DNA of 45,369 nucleotides from CAYHSW01 sp964431075 (GTDB taxonomy: Bacteria > Patescibacteriota > Microgenomatia > JAMCZE01), in the NCBI GenBank assembly GCA_964431075.1, contig CAYSID010000006.1, positions 1-45,369 on the forward strand, in the 5' to 3' direction. Shown piece after piece: positions 23,049 to 31,333 of the stretch (positions are counted from its first letter, which is position 1; each line of letters starts with the position of its first letter). The translations under genes and the position numbers were made by a program. The notes beneath the pieces were generated by a model. It worked only from the letters and a program-made list of their open reading frames with translations, made no database searches and was not told the DNA's origin.

Positions 23049-23483
23049 ATGAAAATAACCAATCCCAAAGCCTATTGGAATTATGAAATTTTAGAAACCC
23101 TTGAAGCGGGGATTGACCTTTTGGGTTCGGAGGTAAAATCCGTCCGCAAGGGACAAGTCTCTCTCGGCGAGGCCTTTGTTCATTTGCGCGACGGCGAGGC
23201 TTATTTAATTAATTGCCATATTAATCCGTATCAGAACAGTTTGGAAAGAGTCGGTCCGACCCGGGCGAGAAAATTATTATTGCGTAAAAATCAATTAAGA
23301 AGTTTAGCTAATAAGACGGCCACGGAAGGATTGACTTTAGTGCCTGTTTCGCTGTATAATAAGGGTAATATTTTCAAACTTGAAGTGGGTCTGGCCCGCG
23401 GTAAAAAGAAATGGGACAAACGTGAGGCGATCAAAAAGCGCGACCAGCTTAGAGACATTGAAAATTTATTGTCAAGTCATTGA
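23049..23483 (+). CDS. smpB: SsrA-binding protein SmpB
   Basis: 144 residues. Conserved: NPKAYWNYEILETLEAGIDL, GSEVKSVRKGQVSLGEAFVH, EAYLINCHINPY and LLRKNQLRSLANKT. The basic tail GLARGKKKWDKREAIKKRD is the part that enters the mRNA channel. SmpB binds tmRNA and drives trans-translation rescue of stalled ribosomes. The tmRNA gene starts 27 bp downstream, so the two partners are adjacent. Confidence 0.96.
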   Translation: MKITNPKAYWNYEILETLEAGIDLLGSEVKSVRKGQVSLGEAFVHLRDGEAYLINCHINPYQNSLERVGPTRARKLLLRKNQLRSLANKTATEGLTLVPVSLYNKGNIFKLEVGLARGKKKWDKREAIKKRDQLRDIENLLSSH

Positions 23484-23510
23484 AAATTGTAAATTGTAAA
23501 TTTTCGCGAT

Positions 23511-23893
23511 GGGGATGTACGAATCGACGGAAAGGTACTTTGAAAACTGCAAGCCGAAGAAGAAATCTACTTCGTAAAAGATGGTTTCAAAACCAAATGC
23601 TAAGCCAACTGCTTATGCAGCTGCGTTAGCGTACGATACCGACGGACAACTTGTCCAGGTTAATTACGCTATCTAAGCCGTCTCTTAGATTTTCCTTTGG
23701 TGAAGTCTTTGAGGCGTAAACAAAGCCAAAGTGCTTTATTGTAAGGATGATTTTCTTACAAATAACTAAGACGATAAATCTAGAAATATCTTTCTTGTTT
23801 GTTCGATTGGATATTTTGAATTTTAGAATTAACTAAGCTTGTAGATGTTTAAAGGTTTCCTTTCCACACAGGGGTTCACCCCCCTCATCTCCA
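23511..23893 (+). ncRNA. ssrA: tmRNA (transfer-messenger RNA)
   Basis: The 5' end GGGGATG (23511-23517) pairs with CATCTCC (23886-23892) to form the acceptor stem; discriminator A, CCA not encoded. The 5' part has TACGAATCGACGG, matching the tmRNA D-loop-like start, and the 3' part has the T arm with GGGTTCACCCC. The likely tag frame runs 23599-23673 with TAA at 23674. It starts AKPTAYAAALA and ends QLVQVNYAI, so it does not end in the usual ALAA. The exact resume codon is uncertain. About 383 nt, one piece, not permuted. Confidence 0.92.
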
Positions 23894-23979
23894 CCCTTCG
23901 CCTCGATTGTCATCGGGGCAATGGAGTGGCACAGCCACATAAGCCATTTGTAATCTTTGACTAAAAATCGCGAAGGGTG
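23892..23979. repeat. Inverted repeat flanking the tmRNA 3' end
   Basis: CACCCTTCGC (23892-23901) and GCGAAGGGTG (23970-23979) are perfectly complementary, 68 bases apart. The left arm includes the last two bases of tmRNA. A second CTCCGGAG/GGCGAAGGAGG segment follows and supplies the AGGAGG ribosome site of the GIY-YIG gene. It could be part of a mobile cassette or a long transcription-ending hairpin. Confidence 0.5.
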
Positions 23980-24012
23980 TCCCTCCGGAGCCGTAGGCGA
24001 AGGAGGTAAGTT

Positions 24013-24238
24013 ATGTTTTATGTTTGCATTCTCCGGTTAAATGACAGAACTTATTACACCGGTTCTTCAGAAGATTTAAAAGAAAGAATTTCCTGCCATC
24101 AATCCGGAGGGGTGGTTCACACAAAAAGTTTGAACCCGAAATTGGTTTTTTATTGCGCCTTTAAATCCAAAAAGAAAGCTCGATTTTGAAAAGCATCTAA
24201 AAACGATGTCCGGCTACGCTTTCAGAAACAAGCGTTAG
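24013..24238 (+). pseudogene. GIY-YIG endonuclease family gene, frameshifted
   Basis: ATG 24013 with a strong AGGAGG 6 bases before. Reading gives FYVCILRLNDRTYYTGSSED (the GIY-YIG motif variant) and KLVFYCAFKSKKKAR, then a TGA at 24187-24189. The expected ending DFEKHLKTMSGYAFRNKR is present in another frame and stops at 24236-24238, so one base has been gained or two lost near 24180. Full-length relatives are about 80-90 residues. It is either a recent pseudogene or a sequencing error. The location right after tmRNA, a common integration site, suggests arrival as part of a small mobile segment. Confidence 0.75.
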
Positions 24239-24269
24239 TTTCATGATTGCAAAAATTCTCTAACTCGAA

Positions 24270-24275
24270 TATAAT
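24270..24275 (+). promoter_or_regulatory. -10 box before infA
   Basis: TATAAT 18 bp before the infA ATG; a short leader of about 12 nt would result. No good -35 is seen. Confidence 0.4.
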
Positions 24276-24293
24276 ACCCCAAGTCTTTAATTG

Positions 24294-24521
24294 ATGGGAG
24301 CAAATAACCAAACTGATGTTACCAAGTTTTCCGGAGAGGTTTTGGAAAATCTGCCAAATGCCTTCTTTCGAATTAGGCTTAGCGACGGTCGGGAAGTTCT
24401 CGGTCATCTTTCAGGTAAAATGCGGATGAACCATATCCGAATTTTACCCGGGGATAAAGTTGAGGTTGAAATGACTCCATACGACAAAGACAAGGGCAGG
24501 ATAATCTATAGAGGAAAATGA
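24294..24521 (+). CDS. infA: Translation initiation factor IF-1
   Basis: 75 residues from ATG 24294 (a TTG one codon earlier is less likely). The S1/OB-fold sequence [20 protein letters not shown], then [20 protein letters not shown] and [19 protein letters not shown] is a clear match. IF-1 binds the 30S A site during initiation. First gene of the ribosomal cluster; overlaps rpmJ by 4 bases (ATGA). Confidence 0.97.
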   Translation: MGANNQTDVTKFSGEVLENLPNAFFRIRLSDGREVLGHLSGKMRMNHIRILPGDKVEVEMTPYDKDKGRIIYRGK

Positions 24522-24631
24522 AAGTTCAGGCCAGTGTCAAGAAACGATGTTCCAAGTGTAAAATAATCCGGCGCAACGGCCGGGTTTATATCGTGTGCGA
24601 AGTACCAAAACATAAACAACGTCAAGGATGA
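24518..24631 (+). CDS. rpmJ: Large-subunit ribosomal protein bL36
   Basis: 37 residues: [19 protein letters not shown], then [18 protein letters not shown]. It keeps the zinc-binding set Cys-x2-Cys, Cys and His. Lies between infA and rpsM as in most bacteria. Confidence 0.97.
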   Translation: MKVQASVKKRCSKCKIIRRNGRVYIVCEVPKHKQRQG

Positions 24632-24662
24632 AAAGATGCAACGAATTAGTTACAAATGAAAA

Positions 24663-24708
24663 TATACAAATTTGTATACGAAAATTTGTATCCGATTCGT
24701 AGTATATT
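24663..24708 (+). promoter_or_regulatory. Palindrome and candidate promoter before rpsM
   Basis: TATACAAATTTGTATA (24663-24678) is a perfect 16-bp palindrome, and its half TTTGTAT recurs at 24684-24690. A TATATT box at 24703-24708 lies 5 nt before the rpsM ATG, so the transcript may be leaderless; the palindrome would lie just upstream of or across the -35 region. Confidence 0.4.
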
Positions 24709-24713
24709 TACAT

Positions 24714-25136
24714 ATGCCGAGAATTGCCGGAATTGATTTAAATATTAACAAAACGGTAGATATCGCTTTAACCAGGGTCTATGGGATTGGTCGAAAGAAT
24801 GTCGGGATGATAATTGCCGCCTCAGGAGTTCCTGGGGGCAAGCGTGTTAAGGACTTAACTGATGAGGAAGTCGGAAAATTGCAAAAGGCTGTGGAGTCGA
24901 TGAAAGTTGAAGGCGATTTGCGTGAAGAGGTTCATAACAACATTGTAAGGTTAAAACAAATTGGCAGTTATCGCGGTTCCCGGCACGCCCATAATTTACC
25001 GACTCGGGGGCAAAGAACCAAATCCAACGCTCGAACTAAGCGTGGCAAGAGAGTTACAATTGGGGCTATAAAGAAAGAGATGGCGGAGAAATTAGGGTTG
25101 AATAAACCAGCAGAAGGAACGGAAGTAAAGAAATGA
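24714..25136 (+). CDS. rpsM: Small-subunit ribosomal protein uS13
   Basis: 140 residues from ATG 24714 (the frame is open to 24672, but MPRIAGIDL is the family start). Core: ALTRVYGIGRKNVGMIIAAS, GSYRGSRHAHNLPTRGQRTK and NARTKRG. Slightly longer than usual because of a charged C-terminal tail (EKLGLNKPAEGTEVKK). It is in the head of the 30S subunit and contacts tRNA and the 50S bridge. Confidence 0.97.
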   Translation: MPRIAGIDLNINKTVDIALTRVYGIGRKNVGMIIAASGVPGGKRVKDLTDEEVGKLQKAVESMKVEGDLREEVHNNIVRLKQIGSYRGSRHAHNLPTRGQRTKSNARTKRGKRVTIGAIKKEMAEKLGLNKPAEGTEVKK

Positions 25137-25153
25137 TTTGAAATTTTTTGAGT

Positions 25154-25549
25154 ATGGTTGAAGATAAAAAAACAACAAAAGTAAATAAAGCCAGTAAAAA
25201 AGAAATAACAAAGGCCAGAGTGTACGTCACGGCGACGTTTAATAATACCTTGGTTACGGTGACGGATTTGGGCGGGAACACTTTATTTTGGGGATCATCG
25301 GGGGCCTCGGGATTTAAAGGGGCGAGAAAATCAACCCCGTTTGCGGCCACCTCGGCTGTCGAAACCGTCGGACGGAAAGCCCAAGAGGCTGGGGTTAAGG
25401 ATGTTGAGGTTTACATCAAAGGTCCGGGACCTGGTCGCGATGCCGCTCTCCGCGCTCTTAAGAGTTTGGGTTTGAACATTTCTCTGATTGCCGACGTAAC
25501 GCCAATTCCGCATAATGGACCACGGGCGAAGAAAAAACGGAGAGTATAA
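25154..25549 (+). CDS. rpsK: Small-subunit ribosomal protein uS11
   Basis: 131 residues from ATG 25154. [54 protein letters not shown] and [20 protein letters not shown] are diagnostic. Part of the platform of the 30S subunit at the E site. Confidence 0.97.
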   Translation: MVEDKKTTKVNKASKKEITKARVYVTATFNNTLVTVTDLGGNTLFWGSSGASGFKGARKSTPFAATSAVETVGRKAQEAGVKDVEVYIKGPGPGRDAALRALKSLGLNISLIADVTPIPHNGPRAKKKRRV

Positions 25550-25552
25550 GGG

Positions 25553-25616
25553 GATAGTGAGCAGTGAACAAGGAGCAGTTTTAGACTATTCCTTATTAAT
25601 TACTCACTGATCGTTA
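25553..25616. repeat. Imperfect inverted repeat between rpsK and rpsD
   Basis: GATAGTGAGCAGTGAAC on the left and TACTCACTGATC on the right share AGTGAG/CTCACT; the middle is AT-rich. The AGTGAGCAGTGA word looks like low-complexity dispersed filler. It may form a weak hairpin that tunes expression of rpsD downstream. Confidence 0.4.
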
Positions 25617-25622
25617 AATTAT

Positions 25623-26201
25623 ATGGCACGATATACCGGACCAAAACATCGACTGGCAAGACGTGAAGGGAAAAACATTTTGGAGAAGACCTCTGAAAGT
25701 TTGGCCCGGCGTCTTAATGTCCCGCCGGGAATGCACGGAACCAAGGGAAAACGGCGCGTTTCGGAGTACGGCACCCAGTTGCGGGAAAAACAGATAGCTC
25801 GCAGGACTTATAATTTATCGGAAAAACAGTTCCGCAAGTATTACGAGGCGGCCAAAAAAGTTAAGGGTAAAACGGGAGAAACTTTGTTGCAAACTTTGGA
25901 AACGAGACTGGACAATATTGTCTACCGGCTTGGGTTTGCCGTATCGCGCAGCATGGCCCGGCAGATTGTTTCCCACGGACATGTGACAGTCAACGGTAAA
26001 AAAGTAAACATTCCTTCATACCAATTAAAAGTCGGTCAGGTTGTTTCCGTTAATCCGAAGTTTACGGGTGCTGGAGAAACGAAAACCCCCGATTGGTTAG
26101 AAAAGAAAGCTAATTTTGGAAAAATAAATGCTGTTCCTACCCGGGACCAGATTCCGACAGAAGTGAATGAACAGTTGATAGTAGAATTCTATTCAAAATA
26201 A
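25623..26201 (+). CDS. rpsD: Small-subunit ribosomal protein uS4
   Basis: 192 residues. KHRLARREGKNI, LREKQIARRTYNLSEKQFRK, TRLDNIVYRLGFAVSRSMAR and the S4 RNA-binding domain QIVSHGHVTVNGKKVNIPSY identify it. The N-terminus has no cysteines, so this is the zinc-free form. S4 nucleates 16S folding and often represses its own operon; no specific operator is visible. Confidence 0.97.
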   Translation: MARYTGPKHRLARREGKNILEKTSESLARRLNVPPGMHGTKGKRRVSEYGTQLREKQIARRTYNLSEKQFRKYYEAAKKVKGKTGETLLQTLETRLDNIVYRLGFAVSRSMARQIVSHGHVTVNGKKVNIPSYQLKVGQVVSVNPKFTGAGETKTPDWLEKKANFGKINAVPTRDQIPTEVNEQLIVEFYSK

Positions 26202-26220
26202 TGTTACAATAACGGCCTGT

Positions 26221-27144
26221 ATGTCTAACGACCCGAATTTTAAAGTTAAAACTGACACCGACTCGCCAACTTACGCGAGGTTTATTTTTGAGCCGCTGGC
26301 TCAAGGATACGGCCACACTTTAGGCAACGCTTTGAGGCGGGTTTTGCTTTCTTCTCTCGCCGGGGCCGCGGCCACCTCAGTTAAAATCGATGGCGTTAAG
26401 CATGTTTTTCAAACTCTTCCGGGACTTAAAGAAGATATTGTTGATTTTGCACTCAACCTCAAAAAACTGCGTTTTAGACTGGTCGACGGCGAAAGAGCCG
26501 TCCTGAAATTGGAAGTTTCCGGGCCGGGTGATTTCACCGCTGAAGCTATCGAAGACAGTCCGGATGCGGAAGTTGTCAATAAAGGTCTCTATTTGGGAAA
26601 TTTGGCGGACAAAAAAGCTAAACTTTCAGCGGAGTTGACGGTGGAGAAGGGCTATGGTTATTCTCTGGCAGATGAAAGAAAAACTGATGTCCTTGGCGTT
26701 ATCGTCCTTGACGCCGCGTTTTCCCCGGTTACCCGGGTCAATTATTCCGTGGAAACCGCCCGTGTCGGTCGAATGGCTAATTTTGACAAATTGATCCTTG
26801 ATGTATGGACCGATGGTACCGTTACTCCCTCCGAAGCTTTAAAATCCGCTTCGAAGATTTTAGTTTCTTATTTCATGCAGATTTTTGAACCAAAGGCTGA
26901 TGTTTCCGATGTCAACGTTGCTGTCACCCCGGCCATTTCTGACGATGTTTTGAAGATGCTCATCGAGGAGCTTGACCTCCCGGTTCGTCTTGAAAACACC
27001 CTCAAGAAAGGAGGCATTGAGACGGTTGGGCAGCTTTTGGGAACACCCCGCAAAGATCTTCTTAAGATTAAAAACTTCGGGGCTAAATCTTTCGGAATTG
27101 TCGAAGAAAAGCTTCGTGAAAAGGGAGTGGCGGTTAATATATGA
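26221..27144 (+). CDS. rpoA: RNA polymerase alpha subunit
   Basis: 307 residues with both domains. The N-terminal dimerisation domain has EPLAQGYGHTLGNALRRVLL (about 22-41) and VDGERAVLKLEVSGPGD. The C-terminal domain has LDLPVRLENTLKKGGIETVG and LKIKNFGAKSFGIVEEKL (about 282-299), so activators and UP elements can be used. A TACAAT box at 26205-26210 might give an internal promoter. It overlaps rplQ by 4 bases. Confidence 0.97.
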   Translation: MSNDPNFKVKTDTDSPTYARFIFEPLAQGYGHTLGNALRRVLLSSLAGAAATSVKIDGVKHVFQTLPGLKEDIVDFALNLKKLRFRLVDGERAVLKLEVSGPGDFTAEAIEDSPDAEVVNKGLYLGNLADKKAKLSAELTVEKGYGYSLADERKTDVLGVIVLDAAFSPVTRVNYSVETARVGRMANFDKLILDVWTDGTVTPSEALKSASKILVSYFMQIFEPKADVSDVNVAVTPAISDDVLKMLIEELDLPVRLENTLKKGGIETVGQLLGTPRKDLLKIKNFGAKSFGIVEEKLREKGVAVNI

Positions 27145-27563
27145 GACATAGTTACTACGGTCGCAATCTTTCCCGCCCGGTTAATAAGCGTCTCGAACTT
27201 TTCAAAAGTTTGTTAAACGAGACATTTCGTGTCGGAAAGATTGAAACAACCCTGACCAAGGCCAAGGCCGTTTCCGGAGAGATAGATAAACTTATAAGCA
27301 TGGCTAAAAAACAGACGGTGGCGGCGCGAGCTAATCTGGAAAAAACTTTGACCCCTGATGTTTCCAAAAAATTATTTAGGGAGGTTAAAGAAAAGTTGTT
27401 TGCCGGACGAAATTCAGGTTATTCGAGAATAATAAGACTGGGCCGAAGGTTTTCTGACGATACGGAGATGGTGGAACTGTCATTGATAAAAGATATAAAA
27501 CCGGCGATTGTTGATGAACCAGTTGAAAAAACAAAAACCAAGAAAAGTAAAACAAATGAATAA
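27141..27563 (+). CDS. rplQ: Large-subunit ribosomal protein bL17
   Basis: 140 residues. LSRPVNKRLELFKSLLNETF, TTLTKAKAVSGEIDKLISMA and GYSRIIRLGRRFSDDTEMVE match L17. The N-terminus lacks the usual His-rich start in part, and a lysine-rich tail (EKTKTKKSKTNE) extends it. Overlaps rpoA upstream and rplM downstream. Confidence 0.95.
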   Translation: MRHSYYGRNLSRPVNKRLELFKSLLNETFRVGKIETTLTKAKAVSGEIDKLISMAKKQTVAARANLEKTLTPDVSKKLFREVKEKLFAGRNSGYSRIIRLGRRFSDDTEMVELSLIKDIKPAIVDEPVEKTKTKKSKTNE

Positions 27564-27921
27564 TACTAAAATTTCAGAAATTACTCACGAGAAACATGAA
27601 GTTGATGCTGCTGATCAGGTTTTAGGTCGGTTGGCAACCAAAATTGCTTTGCTTTTAGTTGGTAAAAATAAACCGAATTTTGTCCGGCACCTTGACTGCG
27701 GCGATTTTGTTAAAGTCCTTAATGCCGATAAAGTACGAGTTACCGGAAAAAAAGAATCAAAAAAAATCTACACAAGTTTTTCCGGTTATCCCGGAGGATT
27801 GAAAACCACCCCTTTTAAAATGATGAATAAGACGGAAATAATCAAAAAAGCGGTTAGAGGGATGCTGCCGAACAATAAATGGCGCGACGTTTGGATAGCA
27901 AGGCTTTCGTATGGAAACTAA
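27556..27921 (+). CDS. rplM: Large-subunit ribosomal protein uL13
   Basis: 121 residues from ATG 27556, chosen because family similarity begins at HEVDAADQVLGRLATKIA; the longer in-frame start lies inside rplQ. Other landmarks: LVGKNKPNFVRHLDCGDFV, YTSFSGYPGGLK, VRGMLPNNKWRDVWIARL. Shorter than the usual 140 residues at the C-terminus. Confidence 0.95.
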   Translation: MNNTKISEITHEKHEVDAADQVLGRLATKIALLLVGKNKPNFVRHLDCGDFVKVLNADKVRVTGKKESKKIYTSFSGYPGGLKTTPFKMMNKTEIIKKAVRGMLPNNKWRDVWIARLSYGN

Positions 27922-28348
27922 GCAAAATTTTGTTTTCGCGAGCGGTCGAAGAAAGCGGGCCACAGCCCGGGTCCGGCTGTACCCGGTTAAAGATGATTTA
28001 ACCATCGATGGCCAAACCTTGGTCAGGGGAGCGATTTTGGTTAACGGTAGATCCGCCGACGAGTATTTTAAAAGTTTATTCTACGCAAAAAATAAATATG
28101 CGGAAGTTTTTCGGTGTACCAACGCCGCCAATAAATTTGTGACCACGGTTTTGGTAGAAGGATCGGGATTGGCCGGACAACTCGACGCCGTTTGTTTAGG
28201 CATTGCTAGGGCTTTGGTTAAACATGATAAAGAAAACAAAGCCATTTTGCGCAAAAAAGGCTACATGACCCGCGACCCGCGCGAAGTGGAGCGCAAAAAA
28301 CCCGGTCTTCCTAAAGCCCGTAAGCAGAAATCCTCCCCGAAACGGTAA
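27911..28348 (+). CDS. rpsI: Small-subunit ribosomal protein uS9
   Basis: 145 residues. FASGRRKRATARVRLYP, VEGSGLAGQLDAVCLGIARA and GYMTRDPREVERKKPGLPKA are diagnostic. The C-terminal tail ends SSPKR, keeping the terminal Lys-Arg that touches P-site tRNA. It overlaps rplM by 11 bases and closes the ribosomal cluster. Confidence 0.96.
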   Translation: METKQNFVFASGRRKRATARVRLYPVKDDLTIDGQTLVRGAILVNGRSADEYFKSLFYAKNKYAEVFRCTNAANKFVTTVLVEGSGLAGQLDAVCLGIARALVKHDKENKAILRKKGYMTRDPREVERKKPGLPKARKQKSSPKR

Positions 28349-28409
28349 CTTCTTCCGACGCTTTTAAAAAGATGCAAGCTATGTCTGGTTTGCGAAGGCA
28401 GTTTGATAG

Positions 28410-28445
28410 TTGATAAACATATAGCACGTGCATTATGTTTATCAA
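28410..28445. promoter_or_regulatory. 36-bp dyad element, copy B, upstream of recA
   Basis: TTGATAAACATA, TAGCACGTGCAT, TATGTTTATCAA: the outer 12-base arms are perfect inverted repeats and the core GCACGTGC is palindromic. A TTGATA...TATGTT promoter with an 18-bp spacer could coincide with it. 200 bp before the recA ATG. Confidence 0.7.
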
Positions 28446-28607
28446 TCAGGTTTTGGATTTGATTTCTCCAAAAGAAAAAACTGTAAAAAGATTCTGCAAA
28501 TAGAACCTTTTGCCGTTATGTGATTCATACTTTCCGCCATTCATTGTCCCGCTGTCGTGGCATTAAGCAATTTAACAGTCGTAATTATTATTTTAAAATC
28601 CCACCCC

Positions 28608-28636
28608 TTGACTTTTAGGCCTGTAAGATTTTAAAT
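28608..28636 (+). promoter_or_regulatory. Candidate proximal recA promoter
   Basis: TTGACT (28608-28613), 17-bp spacer, TTAAAT (28631-28636), with ATG at 28646. Overlapping GAGG just before the ATG could act as ribosome site for a transcript started at the distal dyad element. The rest of 28349-28645 shows no coding sequence. Confidence 0.4.
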
Positions 28637-28645
28637 GAGGATATT

Positions 28646-29728
28646 ATGGCGTCGGATAAAACTGATGTTAAACAAGAAAATGCCGCCGGAAAATTGAATG
28701 CTGTTAAATTGGCAATGGAGCAGATTGAAAAACAGTACGGCAAGGGCTCCATAATGAAATTTGGCGATGCTGCCCCAAAAATGGCGACAGATATCGTTTC
28801 CACCGGGATTATGCCTCTTGATCTAGCTCTTGGAGTCGGGGGACTTCCCCGCGGCCGGATTATTGAAATTTACGGACCGGAGGCTTCCGGAAAAACCACG
28901 GTTATGTTATCCGTCATCGCTCAAACACAGAAAGCCGGGGGAACAGCGGCTTTCATTGATGCCGAACACGCTCTTGACCCTGTCTGGGCGGAAAAAATGG
29001 GAGTCAATTTAAATGACTTGTTAATTTCCCAGCCGGATACCGGCGAACAGGCTCTGGAAATTGCCGAAACCTTGATCCGTTCCGGCGGTATCGATTTAGT
29101 TATTATTGATTCCGTTGCCGCCCTTGTCCCGCGAGCGGAAATTGAGGGAGAAATGGGCGATTCGGTCATGGGACTTCAAGCGAGATTAATGTCGCAAGCT
29201 TTGCGCAAATTGACCGGGGTAATTAATAAATCCAAAACCATCTGCGTCTTTACCAATCAGCTGCGGCAAAAGATTGGAGTGATGTTTGGTAATCCGGAAA
29301 CCACCACCGGCGGTTTGGCTTTAAAATTTTATGCCTCGATCCGGATGGATATTCGCAAGATTGAACAATTAAAAGAGGGGGATGCGGTTATTGGCTCCCG
29401 GCATCGGGTAAAAGTGGTCAAAAATAAAGTCGCCCCGCCGTTTCGGGTTGCCGAATTTAATATTTATTCCGCTTCCGGCCCGTCCTATGAAGACGGTTTA
29501 ATTGATGTGGGTATTGAATTAAATGTTATCACCAAATCCGGAGCGTTTTTAAAATATAAAGAACAGATGCTGGGCCAAGGCCGCGAAGCCGCCCGGTTAT
29601 TTTTACAGGAAAATAAAAAGATTGCTAAACAGATTGAGGAAGATATTATTAAAAAAGTCAAATCCGGCGCAACAAATGAAAAAGTCGTCATGGGGAGCGA
29701 AGAAAAGGACGAGAAACCAGAAGAGTAA
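28646..29728 (+). CDS. recA: Recombinase RecA
   Basis: 360 residues. [18 protein letters not shown], Walker [10 protein letters not shown] (about 74), [18 protein letters not shown], Walker [11 protein letters not shown] (about 149) and the L2 loop [20 protein letters not shown] are all intact. Catalyses strand exchange and, in bacteria with LexA, triggers LexA self-cleavage. The dyad element upstream, shared with recX, suggests damage-type regulation. Confidence 0.98.
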   Translation: MASDKTDVKQENAAGKLNAVKLAMEQIEKQYGKGSIMKFGDAAPKMATDIVSTGIMPLDLALGVGGLPRGRIIEIYGPEASGKTTVMLSVIAQTQKAGGTAAFIDAEHALDPVWAEKMGVNLNDLLISQPDTGEQALEIAETLIRSGGIDLVIIDSVAALVPRAEIEGEMGDSVMGLQARLMSQALRKLTGVINKSKTICVFTNQLRQKIGVMFGNPETTTGGLALKFYASIRMDIRKIEQLKEGDAVIGSRHRVKVVKNKVAPPFRVAEFNIYSASGPSYEDGLIDVGIELNVITKSGAFLKYKEQMLGQGREAARLFLQENKKIAKQIEEDIIKKVKSGATNEKVVMGSEEKDEKPEE

Positions 29729-29745
29729 CCTCTACAACTTCGTGT

Positions 29746-29751
29746 TAAAAT
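29746..29751 (+). promoter_or_regulatory. Extended -10 box before the first ABC-2 permease
   Basis: TGT-TAAAAT followed by six bases and ATG 29758; the upstream TG makes it an extended -10. Confidence 0.45.
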
Positions 29752-29757
29752 CAAATA

Positions 29758-30534
29758 ATGAAAAAGTATTGGGTGTTTTTTGTGCAAAATGTTAGCGAGT
29801 ACACAACCTATCGGTTAAAACTTTTTCTTGAGTTATTCTCCAATTTAATAATCCCCGTTACGATGATTTGGATTTTTTCTTCACTTCCTCAATCACAGTT
29901 TGCCGGGATGAGCAAAGCAGAAATCGCGAAATACTATGTTTTGTCCAGTTTTTTATGCTCTTTTGTGGATTCTAAAGTTGATGATTTTGTCAAGAACTCA
30001 ATTCAACATGGCGATCTTGGCCGATATCTTATTAAGCCGGTAAATTTTTGGATTTTAGCTTTTACAAATGATTTTTCTATACGGTTTATTCGTCTAATTG
30101 TAAGTTTTCCAATTTTAATTTTGTTTGCCATATTGGCCGGCGTCTCTCTCGATATCTTAAAAGACCTATTTTCTCTTACAACTGTTTTCATCCTAGGGTT
30201 GAGTTATGCACTCTCATTTCTTATGTCGTTTTGTTTAGGCCTTCTGACTTTCTGGGTGGAGGAAGTTTGGGGTCTACAACACTTAAAAGAAACCGGAATT
30301 AAACTTCTTAGTGGTTTAGCCTTACCCTACCAGTTTTTTCCGGCGGTAGCAGTTTCTGTTTTACAATGGTTACCATTCCCCTATCTCGTTATTTGGATTA
30401 TTCGTATAGGGTTTACTGGGAATATTTTATTTGAAATTTCTATAGTTTTATTTTGGATAACGGGCTTTAATTTATTGGGATTATTTATGTGGCGGCGCGG
30501 TCTAAAAATATATAGCGGTTTAGGACTTTATTAG
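29758..30534 (+). CDS. ABC-2 type exporter permease (orphan pair, first)
   Basis: 258 residues, six membrane spans. The cytoplasmic segment SIQHGDLGRYLIKPVNFWIL (about 81-100) is typical of the ABC-2/DUF990 type permease, in which a G-x-L-x2-YL-x-KP element precedes span three. A close paralogue is at 37594-38388, where the equivalent reads GRLANYLLRPINYLWYWF. No ATPase gene accompanies this pair, so it may use the ATPase at 36605 or another one. Substrate unknown. Confidence 0.8.
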   Translation: MKKYWVFFVQNVSEYTTYRLKLFLELFSNLIIPVTMIWIFSSLPQSQFAGMSKAEIAKYYVLSSFLCSFVDSKVDDFVKNSIQHGDLGRYLIKPVNFWILAFTNDFSIRFIRLIVSFPILILFAILAGVSLDILKDLFSLTTVFILGLSYALSFLMSFCLGLLTFWVEEVWGLQHLKETGIKLLSGLALPYQFFPAVAVSVLQWLPFPYLVIWIIRIGFTGNILFEISIVLFWITGFNLLGLFMWRRGLKIYSGLGLY

Positions 30535-30535
30535 A

Positions 30536-31330
30536 ATGAAAAACTTAAAAAAATATTTATCGGTATTTAAACTAATTTTTTTGACAAGACTTTCGGCCGA
30601 TCTTTCTTTTCGGATGAGTTTTTTTGCTGCAATAACTGGCTCTTTTTGTTTTATTTTTCTCTATATCATAACATTATTTTTATTAATGCCCCATGTTCGA
30701 TTTGGAATTTGGGGACAAAAAGAAATGTGGCTTTTTCTCGGGGTCTTTCTAATTTTTTGCTACACAGTATTTTATGTATTTTGGCGCGGTTTATGGAATT
30801 TTCCGGAAAATGTTCGTAAAGGCCAATTTGATTTTTATTTAACTAGGCCCCTTGATTCCCAGTTTATAACCACGATTGCTGGCGGGGGAGTCCATAATTT
30901 ATTAGCGGTCATTTTTGGAATAATTTTAACTATTTGGTCTATATCAATTTTGGGTTTAGAAATAAATTTTGTTAATTTTATTCTATTTGTTATCACATTA
31001 TCATTTTCCATTTTAGATTTTTATAGCCTGGCATTTTTTTTCGTTATTTTAACTTTTAGATTTGGATATATTGGAGAAGCGGCCTATGAAGTTTGGAATC
31101 TTCAATCCTTTTCTCGCTACCCAACAGAAGCCTTTACAAAAATTCCTTTAATTGGTTATTTTATTGCAATTCCTTTTAGCCTTATTATCACCATTCCAGC
31201 AAAAACTTTATTAGTTTCCACTTTAGAGTATGGTGAGGTTTTTATTTTTATTCTGATATCCATATTTTTAATTTTAGCAGTAAGACAATTTTGGCAACAC
31301 GAAATTAAGTTTTACGCAAGCGGGAGCTAA
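30536..31330 (+). CDS. ABC-2 type exporter permease (orphan pair, second)
   Basis: 264 residues, six membrane spans. The cytoplasmic element NVRKGQFDFYLTRPLDSQF (about 94-112) matches the second-permease type; the paralogue at 38385-39164 has LVSGEFDFDLVKPIHPILR at the same place. It begins one base after the stop of its partner. Together they would form a heterodimeric membrane part of an exporter. Confidence 0.8.
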   Translation: MKNLKKYLSVFKLIFLTRLSADLSFRMSFFAAITGSFCFIFLYIITLFLLMPHVRFGIWGQKEMWLFLGVFLIFCYTVFYVFWRGLWNFPENVRKGQFDFYLTRPLDSQFITTIAGGGVHNLLAVIFGIILTIWSISILGLEINFVNFILFVITLSFSILDFYSLAFFFVILTFRFGYIGEAAYEVWNLQSFSRYPTEAFTKIPLIGYFIAIPFSLIITIPAKTLLVSTLEYGEVFIFILISIFLILAVRQFWQHEIKFYASGS

Positions 31331-31333
31331 ACT

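Noticed and set aside
24222..24407. Minus-strand reading frame opposite infA
   Set aside because: It overlaps infA, whose protein sequence is unmistakable, and has no promoter or family similarity.
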